From positions 52,678-116,677 of the forward strand of contig NW_020170542.1 of assembly GCF_000524195.1 (NCBI RefSeq): a stretch of 64,000 nucleotides of DNA, written 5' to 3'. The first letter of the stretch is position 1, and the number at the start of each line of letters is the position of its first letter. Below are positions 12,701 to 22,653 of the stretch, piece after piece. The position numbers were made by a program, and so were the translations under genes. Origin of the DNA: Echinococcus granulosus. Its lineage: Eukaryota > Platyhelminthes > Cestoda > Cyclophyllidea > Taeniidae. The notes below the pieces were generated by a model. That model worked only from the letters and a program-made list of their open reading frames with translations. It was not told the DNA's origin and did not search any database.

Positions 12701-15700
12701 TCTGTTAAGTGTATGAGTAAAACCTTTCCTATCCTGTTTGGAAGCAAATCGTTTGTATTATTACCCATGATAAATTGAATTAAAATTTTACTCGACCTTT
12801 TACATAACCAATAGTGACACAGTCCTTTAACACTTGGAGAGATAGTTTCCCTGAACACGATGCGACATATTCTAAATATTCATCATCAGAACCATTTGTA
12901 TTGACCATTGTTGGGCGGTAATTTCTTCCATTTCCCACTCTTTAAGACTTCTTAAGCAAAACTCTTGCCTTTACAGCTTATAAAACCGAAGTAAACCCCT
13001 TTTGTAAGGCAAACAGGATTGAATCACGTCAGATTTGTTTGCAAGTCACTTTATGATATAGTAAAAATAACCGAATAAACAGCAGAGGGTACTGTGTCGG
13101 CAGCCTAACGTATATCTACTCTACGTATCGCATATAAACAGCAGGACACACGAATCATTGCATCGAGGTATACCGGGTATCACACGAGCACTTAGGTCAT
13201 CTAATGGTTTCAAGCATCTAATGCTCCACCCAAAACCTCGGTAACGACATTTGATGACATGAACGAATTTAAACAGTGAATTATATTGAAGCTGATACAT
13301 GTTAATTCTGAGCTTTTGTTTCCGTCTGCAAACAACGCATCTACCAAATAAATGATACTGTCATCAAAAACAGCATCATTTTGATAATGTAAAGCAACTA
13401 CGAATGATTAATTTTTAATGCCACGCAATGCTTTGCATTTACCTTCTAAAGTGATTATTTAAGTTCCTAACAATAAAGGTATATTCAAGTGATGCAAGAA
13501 GTGGCTTGATGAAGGACTGCCTTTTAAAGTCAATTATTAAGAAGGCAAAAAACTCAAAGAGTTAGTAAAAATAAATTGGAAAATAAACCTCCATTTGTTG
13601 CATCGTTTGCGTAAGCGAAATATCAAACTATAGGCACCCCATGGGATCATAAATTCCAAGGAAATTTACTAGAATTTAGACGAGACTTAAATAACCTCTC
13701 GGTAAATCCAATATTTACATAATAAAGCAATTATTAACCCAACTCTGTTGTCTATTTGGCTATCTTCAAGGTGATCTCAGCATAGTTTTGAGATTTGAGA
13801 GCGTCCAAACGAGTATAGCGCAATGAGAAAGCACCAAAGCCAATAAATCCGGTACCTCGTAGTGCATTATCCAATGCTTCATAATCGGCTTTCAGAGAGC
13901 CGAAAAATAATTGGCGTTAAAAATAGCCAAGTAAGTTCATTACAATGGGAGTAGATTCCAAGACGAAGAACTTACCTATTCTGATTTTAATAATGGCAAA
14001 TGACAAAAAATCTACTTTGTACTTTTTCAAAGGAGGACTTTGAATCCAATCTGCTTAAGAAGGTCTAGCGGCAAAGTACACGAAAGGTGAGAAGAAAATC
14101 CGTGATAAAAATTGATTATAGGCGGTCAGAGATCTCAGAGACCTCCCAGGACATCAAAAGTACTTAAACTTACTCAAAAGCAGTAGTAATTGTTGTCGCA
14201 TGATGGAGATCACATCACCCAATTTAATGAGACATTCGACTGCCGTTTTGGTGTTATTCTTCTGCACTGAATTGATAATGTGCATCATGATCTAGACGGC
14301 AGTAGAGAACTCTTCAACTGCCCTTACCTTTGCACCATCGCAGAAGGATAATTCAATGTCAGCGGTTACTTCGATGAAGGGCAACCAGTTAGGTTGGTCA
14401 GAAGGGATGAATTCGGTAAAAAAGACCCTAAAAACATATCACTTGCATAAATCTCACCGGCATTGAAGTTAGGTACTTGAAAGCTTTCGCGTTAAGAATA
14501 TAGCAATAAAATCCTAGGCATCCTTCAAGCTTACTGCAGCGCCGAAAGTCATTTGAATGTGACGCTTCTAAGTATGCCTAATTACTTAGACATTTAAGCC
14601 TTTCAGCTATTCAGCCACCTGTAATATTAGTCCCTCGCCTTCTTTTAACCTCGTGCGACTTGCAACGATTTCGAGGATAAAACGGATGCTACATTGGCAG
14701 CATTCTTGATGGATATTTCCGGCATCCTCTCCTTTTCCGAAGGATATGAAATCTTGCGCAAATAGTCCAAAAGGAACTTACACAAAGTACCCATTTTGAT
14801 GGTTTAGAAAAGGGAAATCTCCAATGGGTCCGTAAATTTGTGAATCTGGATATTACCCTAATCGCATGTTCTACATCATGACTGTTTAATTGAACAAAGC
14901 CAGAGTTAAATTACTTAAAATGTGTCGCAAAAAATATCGTCCAATCTTAATCAACACTTAGCAAAGACATTAAGTTGACACAATCCAAACTACAAATTTT
15001 GTCGCTTACTGTCGCTGAAGCAGCTGTGTTTTTTCGGGAAAGCAGTTTGAAAGGACTAGGTCAATGTGTCCAAGCAACGGTTGGCAACCCAATTCGATGG
15101 ATACCTCAATTAATGGCATTGCAATAACAGCAGGCAGAATCTAAGCGAACCAAAAGAATTTCATGGCTACGTTAAGCCATAGTTTTGAAAAAAATGATGT
15201 ATGGGGAATATCCTCTTTGCAATTAATAACTGAGAAAATGGTCACGTAAGATATTTGTCTTGTCATGAATGTAAACATTTAAACGCCTTTTCCAATGCAT
15301 TGAAGGTTTTCCAAACTCATGACCGATTACCTTGCAAGACTAAAAATACTATCTTAAAAATATTGAGAGATGGCACACAATATCCGAGTTTCAGTTACAT
15401 TTGATAAGCAAATTTTAAAATAAATTATAAAAACATAATAAAATACTCTAGCAGTATTAATCAAGGAAGTATGAAAGTGTGGTTTTACACACGGAAACAT
15501 GAATAGAACAAGAAATCATTAAAATAATTTATTTTGTGATGATTTTATCTTTGTTCGTAAGTCTCGAGGGAACTGGGAAATTTTGGTCAATGCAACCTAA
15601 CAACAGAATATTTCCTTATAAATTTGTAAGGAACATATAAATGCATTTAGTAGCTTATACTTGCAGAACCACAAAATCATCGGCAGCGTTTGTGAGTTAG

Positions 15701-16933
15701 GCCACCAAATAAAAGTGGCCTTAAAGATATCGTGAATCCAAACTATGGTAATGAAATATGGTAGAATGAACTGTCCATTATTTTCCTTCAAAAATCCAAA
15801 TTCGTACAAGTAATTGTAACTGTAAATAATGGATGTTCTGCTGTAAACTATTAGTTATGTCGATAATCTAGTGAATTTTCAAAGTGTCGCAGTGAAAAAC
15901 CGCCACGTTATGACTTCGAGATAGTGAAATTAGAATGCAACGATATCATGCTGCTTTGATTTGATATTTTACAGATATTCACCCTTTTCGTTAAAGGCAC
16001 TTTGAACAAAAAGTTATAAACCGACCCGTTAACAAAATGATATCAACGTTTTCGCTGTCATATGAATGTCCTCAGACTAATCACATGGTAACTTTACCCC
16101 GCTAATGTTTACTAGACCAGATTAATTAATTCGCGTCTGAAATGTTTCTATGCGTATTTATAACTGGGATGTTCCGAAACAAGTCACTGATTGTGTCCGT
16201 GCTAGAGCTATTAATTAGGCGGGAACTGAGGAAAACTTATGTAAAGCGTTCTTCCAAAGTGATAAAAGTTGATGACAACGTCAGGACCTTACTAAAGGGC
16301 TTTGCATTCCAAAAATTTTTTGAAAACGGACTTACCTCGGCTGGATTCCTATCACCATTTTGCCACACATACTGGGCCGCCAGGAAGGCTAAAATTTTGT
16401 GGGCTAAGCGCTTTTCCTCGTGGCTCTTCAGCTGAGCCATATCCAGTGTTGGCAACTATTAGAATTCGGTAAAAAGCACATCATCATAGTGAAGCTTTAT
16501 TGTAAACATAAACATGATATTCTGCTGAAATATCACCTTTTCAATGGATTCCCGAAGTTTACCGGAGTTGAGTAGTTCATGCGAATGTTCCAGAAGCCTT
16601 CTAAACGGCAGAAGAGATGGTGGCGGTGTTGTCTGTGCCAAATAAAAGTGACGACGATTTTCAAAAATTCAGAAGGATAAAAAGTTCGTCAAAACAGATA
16701 ATCTCACTTTCAAATCTTCTAGATGCTACAGAGACTACAAGTGAATTGTTTAAATTAACAAGCAAAGAAAGCACCAAAAGAATATGTTCATTTTGTTATT
16801 TACTCAGTGACCTAGAAGTAAATATGAATTTCATGACTTCCAAATAAGCACTTGCTGGATCGCAGCAACTTACTGGTTGTCCAAGTAGACACCCAGTGAC
16901 AGGGCTGATTTTGTAGTCTTCCAGGGCTTGCAT
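9766..16933 (-). CDS. IDO: Indoleamine 2,3-dioxygenase-like heme enzyme, complete, 12 exons, 397 aa
   Basis: Family role: O2-dependent opening of the L-tryptophan indole ring to N-formylkynurenine, the first step of the kynurenine pathway, by a cytosolic heme protein. Exons (minus): 16933-16874, 16632-16537, 16455-16336, 15140-15010, 14427-14328, 14291-14174, 11742-11691, 11170-10980, 10678-10580, 10541-10445, 10408-10335, 9821-9766. All have AG acceptors and GT donors, and every phase agrees. The start MQALEDYKISPVTG resembles invertebrate IDOs. Visible family marks are F216, Y217 and R221 (PKAFYCEMR; human IDO1 F226, F227, R231), LVYEG (236-240), SAGQ (269-272), the proximal heme ligand H306 (YMILEHRHF), and the C-terminal GTGGTD loop (375-380). 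Length matches human IDO1 (403). Oddities are about 18 extra residues between LVYEG and SAGQ, and no clear serine equivalent to human S167. No frameshift or stop interrupts the model. Confidence 0.93.
10980..11170 (-). CDS. IDO: IDO-like exon 8, most conserved segment
   Basis: Acceptor is CTTAAG|A and donor is AAGG|GTACGT. It encodes 63 complete codons with GLVYEG, a Thr/Gly-rich insert and GASAGQS, then QSFDAFLGIEHF. These residues line the heme pocket and substrate side in IDO structures. The exon alone identifies the gene. Confidence 0.92.
12412..12681 (+). other. Unassigned 89-codon plus-strand open frame inside an IDO-like intron
   Basis: This frame lies between IDO-like exons 6 and 7, on the opposite strand. 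It begins at a GTG directly after a stop and an AG (GAATAG), so it could be an exon with an upstream acceptor. It ends in a basic tail (HRKKRRSKW, then stop). Composition is more protein-like than neighbouring random frames. I do not recognise a family and found no partner exon. Confidence 0.2.
16874..16933 (-). CDS. IDO: IDO-like exon 1 with start codon
   Basis: Twenty codons run from ATG at 16933-16931 to CCA|GTAAGT, phase 0. The next exon opens with TTPPPSLLPFRRLLEHSHE, which carries on the N-terminal small domain. No in-frame ATG upstream gives a better start. Confidence 0.8.
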
Positions 16934-19795
16934 TGTCTGATCGTTACACTAGGAGGTTGGAGAGGCCGAATTAATAGGTCAGTGGTAAACAAAGCCAACC
17001 TATTAGCGGTTTACACGGCAGACCTGCACTATGGTGCGCACTCACATGAATGCTTACGCAATTACATCAAGACGGGGACCACTGAAATCAATGCAAAGAA
17101 GCCATGTGACATTTGCTAAAAAGTTTATAAGGAAGTGAAAAGATCAGGATCAAGAGAATGAAGTTTACTAACTCATTTAAGTCCACAAAAATTTACTCTT
17201 GTGAGAGAACCATAAACAGGATTCATCCTGCATACTAACTATAATGTGGTTAACAAAATAATTTTTTCTTTTGGTTTGGTACGGATCCCTGAAACACTTT
17301 ACTCTACTGTTGCTTGTAAAGGCTAATTAAGTCCTAGTACGGCTAGTTATAAATCACCAGGGTGAAGGGTGCGGCTACTGAGGAGTTTTAAAATTTGTGG
17401 TGGAAGAGGATCGTACATAACTCACAAGGTTTCCTCCTAAGTTACAGCTTTAAAATTTCCTTATTAATGCATTAGTTCAAGTAAATAACTGTTTTAGAAA
17501 CAACATCAAGTACTGAGAAATAATATTCTTTTTCGGCGCTGTTTTATATTTAAAAATTTGGGTATTTTCATCAAAAGGAATGGAAAATTTAAGGAAATTA
17601 ACATGTAAACTTGCCCATTTTACACAACTTTTAATGATAAATAGTGGTTTCTGAGGTGTAAAAATATAAACCTTCTAGCAGACTTGGGATGAAGGTCTAG
17701 ACTTTAGAGTTAGTGCCCTTGAAATAAAAATGTGTAAGAAAAAATTTTAAACCATTCATGGGATGGAAGGTGTTCTAATCAGGCGCATAGTATAAGGGTG
17801 TAGACCTTCTATGGAAAGGGGAAGTCAACTCTATTTACATCCTGCCAATAAGTCTCGAAGTCCAAGGTTTCCAGTCAAGGCAGATAGCAAAGGAATGAGT
17901 AATTGCTTTTTTATGAGGTGGCACGTTGGAGTGAAGTATGCAGTACGGTTTACAAGGAGATGGCACCAATGCATGTTATAAACATAACTTGGTCCCCGCC
18001 GGCATGTTTGGTCTGTATGAAGATTGAGTTCTCTCTTGTGGAGTTTCGGCATGAAAATGTATAAGAAAATTTCAAAAATGGTAATTTTGACTGTTTTCCA
18101 CGATCTCCATTACTAGAGGTGAAGAAGACCACCGTAGTTAGTGATAAATAACAAGAATAAAGGAGAGATAAATGCAATTAAAACTCAAGAAAAGCTCAAA
18201 TTTTGTAAATGGAGGAGCAAAAGCGCCAACGCATTGATGTTTATTCCCAAATCCCTGTCCATGTTCATGACGAAAATCGCATTAAGAAGAAAACTAATTA
18301 CGAATAAAAGTGATAGCACTTAGGTCACGCAGCAAATTTTTAAAAGTCTTAAAACTTTTGGCACAACTTTTATAGTAGCTGGCAGTTACTTTGCCTGGAA
18401 GTCATAAAAAAGATCTTTTGCTACATATCACTCACACCCATTTGGAAGGGAGGATAAATGCAAAAGTTAAAGTTACCTATGCGTGAAATATGCCAAATCA
18501 ACATCTTTAGTGTCTTGAATCTTGCTGTTTGTCACTCCTTATCCACCCTCACAAATATTATTCACTAATTTTAGAAATTGAGAGAAGACAGTAGGCTTTT
18601 AATTATAGAGGTCAGTGTAGGTCATCAGATAACAAAACATAGGAAATAATCCTTGTTAACGAGTTGTATGCATTGACTTATGGCCATACTTGAGAGGACA
18701 TTATTAGTATTAATATTAGCAGATGATCAATTAAATAATTGGTCAGCGACTAAGAATCGGAGATTGCGAAAAGTTAGTGAATTAGCAGCCAAAATGATTA
18801 CGCCTTAGTTTCTATTGGTCGAACGACTAACAGCCGAACGAGTGGTTAATTTGATCAGTAAAATTTTTTCATTAAAAGGAGAAGTAAATTTATCCAATCT
18901 TCAGTCGTGAAGTTCCACGCCAAATTTTTCATGAGACACTGCCCGCGTGTTAAAACTTGAAGACTTGGGAACTAACACTATTATGAAGAAACCTTAAAGA
19001 ATTAGAGAATTCAACACATCTAGATGAAAATGTAACAGAGTAAAGATCGATGGAGTTCCAAAAAGGGTCAAGACTCTTATTCTATCACTTTGACCAATTT
19101 TAATGAACCGAAGTAATTTTCTTCTTACCGTTTCTCAGAAATGACTAGTTTTGCCAATCTATTTACCCTTTTAAAGATTAGAACTATTTTATTGGTTAAA
19201 GTGGCCACCATATCGTAGCAGATAATTGTGCCAATGAAAGCAGGCATAGTGAATTATGCTGAGTTCCTTGGATGGAAGAAGGTTTTACTTTGCACCGATG
19301 CCTTTCCAGCGTGGTTTTTGTCATACATAAATCTATTGACGCATCAACTAGCGCCATTAACTTACCTGCCACTTGCCTCTTAGAAGAAAATTGACCACTG
19401 CAGTCGCTTAGGTATTTTACCATCCTCACATAGCTTCAAATGCTTCCCTTTTGTCTTTTTTTAAAATTTGACTTATTTCCTTTTTATTAAAAGTTCCACG
19501 TGTGTAACATGTACGATCGGGCAAATAAGTTTGTGCCATGTTTGTGTTGCTGGTAGTGGAGGTGTTAAAACCTAAAGTTAGCAATCTGATGCTTTTCACT
19601 TAAGATTTATCGCTTGGCAATTCAAAATGTTTACGTAACAAAAAACAAAAAACTGAGGTTATAAGATGCAAGATTGCGGGGAAGAGCAGAATGCAAAGTA
19701 TTTTTTAATTTATTCCGGATAATTAAAATTACCCGTGGACAAAACAACACCCGGTACCTATCCAAAATTGGTACAAATGGCAATTATTTCGATTA
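16934..19795. other. Intergenic region between IDO-like and glutamate receptor genes
   Basis: It is AT-rich with no supported exon on either strand. It must contain the IDO-like promoter and the receptor 3' end. The longest frames (minus 19196-19429, plus 16928-17119) lack convincing splice context or family resemblance. Confidence 0.5.
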
Positions 19796-19801
19796 TTTAT
19801 T
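19796..19801 (-). terminator. Candidate poly(A) signal AATAAA of the glutamate receptor gene
   Basis: The minus-strand hexamer AATAAA lies 48 bp after the TAA stop of the receptor, a usual spacing. The area is AT-rich, so chance occurrence is possible. Confidence 0.4.
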
Positions 19802-19848
19802 TGATTATCCATCATCATTGCATGAGGATACGGCACTTCGCCAGAATG

Positions 19849-22653
19849 TTATTCGTTCTCAAGTCGTTTGGTCTTCCGTAATTTGAACACAAAGACAATC
19901 ACGCCGACAGCCATGGCGAGAACCATTCCACCAATCAGGATATAGAACACGCCAGAAAGATTTATCAATGCTAACGGCTCACTGGTCTGCTGTCCACCGC
20001 CCTGCATACACTCTCCCTTCTCAATCCACCACTCCTTGTAGAGCTTAGCCAACTTCTGATTCTCTCGTAAACGCAGAATCGCATCGGTTACGTGTTCCTT
20101 CAAGATGCGCATCTCTGGTTTGTTGGCGGGAAGCCCCACTGCATATGCCTTGCTTCCAAAGGTGCTTCCGACCATCATGGTATCACAGGGCTGTCGATGA
20201 TTAATGTATTCAATCATCTTTGATTCTGCTACGAAGGCGTAAGGCTTGGTTCGAATCCTTTCAAAGCCTGCTGCCAGTGTGGGGACGTAGACTGAAGGAT
20301 CCCGTTCCATTCGATTAAAAACCGTCTTATAAAGACTATCTTCTGCATGTGCAAAAAAATCCTTAGTAGCCCCTGAGTCCAGCGTACCGATCTGAATGGG
20401 TAGATCTTCCCTCTCTGCGAAATCTTTGATGGAATTGATGGGCGAGATTAGACGCTCTACGGATAAAGCTGCAGCAAGATTTGCCGTGTAGTATGCCATC
20501 ACTACAAGACAGACGTACCTCCAGATACTAGCAAATACACGAGCTCCCGGAGAGACTGGAAATATGTCAATGCCCTGGTGAACGAATGAGGCCACAGCGA
20601 ACCAGATACAGTTGCCGAGATTAAAACCCAATGCAGGATTAGCTGGAGCTCTTTCTTTGGGTGAAATTGCAGCGATAAGACGCAGTCCCAGGCTCACCAC
20701 TATCGTGGCTCCAGCCATTCTTAGCCACACAGCGTTTGTTAACGGGGAGAGAAAGCTGAACATGCCAGGTTTGGTTTTACCAGGCTTTCGAATGATCAAG
20801 GCGAGACCGAAATTCATGAAAGGTTCGGAAAAATCAATAAACTTGGCACGAATGGTATTCATAGTCAGTGGGGCAATTATCAAGTCAGCTTCGTCACGAA
20901 GCACCTCTCCTACCATACCGTTCCACTCACCGGTAGCTGCATCAATAGTTCCGAATTTACCATCCTTCACCAAATGAATTTCATAGTTGAGGTTGAGGTA
21001 ATAGAATATGTGGTCGGCAAGGTCCTTGCAGTATCCCACAAAGTTATCTCGTCCAGAGGTGGCTCCAGTAACTTCCGGATTTGCAAACATTATAAAGGGT
21101 TTCGATAGAACCGTGACAACACGAAGGGTTTTATTCCTTAGGCGATAGATATCTAACAAATTGTTGTAATCAAGAGGCTCCAAGATCTTTTCTTTTAGCC
21201 CAGAAAAAGCAATTTGATGGAAGAAGCCAAGATGAGTGGAAAGGGACGGTAAAACCCACCCAGAATGGCGACTCCATTTGGCAATTATGCGATCCCTCTT
21301 CTCTCCAAAGGCGGAAGAGAGGAGTAGATTATAATCAGTTCGTTGACAGGTTCTTTCGTCAAATCGTATGAGCCCAGTCTGACCAACTATCTCGGTTGAC
21401 GTAAGCCACGATTTAACTCGATCTCCTGGCTGCCATTGTTGAACAAATGAGGCACTCACTAAAGTGCCGGATAAAGTAAAACATTTTGATCTCAAGTTTG
21501 GATCACGCGACTTCCAAAGACCATTCTCTGTGGCTTTCTTTAGACTCCAGCCCACTTCAAGAGCGTCCATAATGGAAGCAATGTTGTGAAGAGGTATTTG
21601 AATGCTTTCCCACTCCTCTGCAAACTTCAGAACTACTTCATCCTGGTAGTCTAAAAAATGGAACCCTGTGAAGTTGACCCCACTTCTTAGGAACTCCTCC
21701 AGTGAGAGTTCGTAGATGTCAAAGTCGACAAGGAGGTAGTTGTACTCCGACCGCATCATTCCCATCCGACGGAACCAGGTCACAAGAGCCTCTAATCGCT
21801 CTCTACCAGACAATGATAGACTTGTTTTTGGCTTTCCCAGATCAATAACCACATTTCGCTCCGCTTTTGTGGACAGGTAAGCATCGACGGACTTCAATGT
21901 TGTGTGCATAACCTCTTCATTATCAACATCGACATAACCACTCATAATGGGGGGAAGAACACGACGAGTAGTCTTTTCCTGAAAATTTCGGGGAGAAGCA
22001 CCACCAGAACTTCTACCTATAGAAATTTCTACATCCGATACTTTTTGGCTGATGAATTGGAGACGTCTGAAAGCATCCATCGATCCATAAAGGTAGGCGA
22101 AAGTCTTCCAATTCCAGGTGATAAGGAAGTCCATCAGAGGTTGAGTAACATCCGGGCGCACTGAAAAAAGTCGACATCTACTATCTTCTGCATCAAATGG
22201 AAGTTTAAAAGTGGAGGGGATTTCATCCCAAGTGATGTAAGGGAAGTCGAAAGTGGAGGTGAGGGACTGAAATAGGGATGTTACACCATATGGTAGGCTA
22301 CCGATCAAAGCGGCGCGTTCGACAGCCAAGGCACGACAGAAAGCTGAGAGAACAGTATAGCCCCGATTCTCGTGAATACCCTGAATAGCAGGGGTTTCGC
22401 CTTGTTGCAAAGCTAATCGACGAATAATTCCCAGAAGTTGAGCTCTTGAGCCGGTGGCATTAATACCGAAAGGAGTGTCCAGAATAACGGTAACCCCATG
22501 ACTGTTGTTGGCGCTGAAGATGAAGGGTACGAGGAGGAAGTATATTACTAGCCAGATGGACCAGCTAATAGGAACGGACATTTTGCGATTTGAGCTCAAA
22601 AAGCGACTCACTACGATGAAGACGTTTTGGCCGCTCGCACGTGCGCACTTCAT
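19849..22653 (-). CDS. Ionotropic glutamate receptor, AMPA/kainate type, intronless, 934 aa
   Basis: This is a ligand-gated cation channel subunit of the plasma membrane. A signal peptide follows M25 (MSVPISWSIWLVIYFLLVPF), so the true start may be 22581 rather than 22653. The amino-terminal LIVBP-like domain spans about 50-490. The S1 ligand lobe (508-625) has P595, T597 and R602 in APLTMNTIR, the glutamate carboxylate site. M1 is about 640-663 and the re-entrant pore loop about 680-700. M3 (712-732) has YYTANLAAALSVERL, the SYTANLAAF gating motif. The S2 lobe (750-880) has GTLDSGATKDFF (A762, T763 as in kainate receptors) and E810 in AFVAESKMIEYI. M4 is about 897-924 with a ten-residue tail and no PDZ ligand. 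The Q/R position is H692 (FVHQGIDI). The frame is uninterrupted, so the gene has no intron in its coding part. Identity is firm; AMPA versus kainate subclass is not. Confidence 0.95.
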   Translation of the reverse strand: MKCARASGQNVFIVVSRFLSSNRKMSVPISWSIWLVIYFLLVPFIFSANNSHGVTVILDTPFGINATGSRAQLLGIIRRLALQQGETPAIQGIHENRGYTVLSAFCRALAVERAALIGSLPYGVTSLFQSLTSTFDFPYITWDEIPSTFKLPFDAEDSRCRLFSVRPDVTQPLMDFLITWNWKTFAYLYGSMDAFRRLQFISQKVSDVEISIGRSSGGASPRNFQEKTTRRVLPPIMSGYVDVDNEEVMHTTLKSVDAYLSTKAERNVVIDLGKPKTSLSLSGRERLEALVTWFRRMGMMRSEYNYLLVDFDIYELSLEEFLRSGVNFTGFHFLDYQDEVVLKFAEEWESIQIPLHNIASIMDALEVGWSLKKATENGLWKSRDPNLRSKCFTLSGTLVSASFVQQWQPGDRVKSWLTSTEIVGQTGLIRFDERTCQRTDYNLLLSSAFGEKRDRIIAKWSRHSGWVLPSLSTHLGFFHQIAFSGLKEKILEPLDYNNLLDIYRLRNKTLRVVTVLSKPFIMFANPEVTGATSGRDNFVGYCKDLADHIFYYLNLNYEIHLVKDGKFGTIDAATGEWNGMVGEVLRDEADLIIAPLTMNTIRAKFIDFSEPFMNFGLALIIRKPGKTKPGMFSFLSPLTNAVWLRMAGATIVVSLGLRLIAAISPKERAPANPALGFNLGNCIWFAVASFVHQGIDIFPVSPGARVFASIWRYVCLVVMAYYTANLAAALSVERLISPINSIKDFAEREDLPIQIGTLDSGATKDFFAHAEDSLYKTVFNRMERDPSVYVPTLAAGFERIRTKPYAFVAESKMIEYINHRQPCDTMMVGSTFGSKAYAVGLPANKPEMRILKEHVTDAILRLRENQKLAKLYKEWWIEKGECMQGGGQQTSEPLALINLSGVFYILIGGMVLAMAVGVIVFVFKLRKTKRLENE

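Noticed and set aside
20245..20265. GGTTCGAATCC, a tRNA B-box-like string
   Set aside because: It is inside conserved receptor coding sequence and no A box or cloverleaf arms surround it.
20612..20977. 121-codon plus-strand open frame
   Set aside because: Lies wholly antisense to the conserved S1/M1 part of the glutamate receptor; it is a shadow of that frame.
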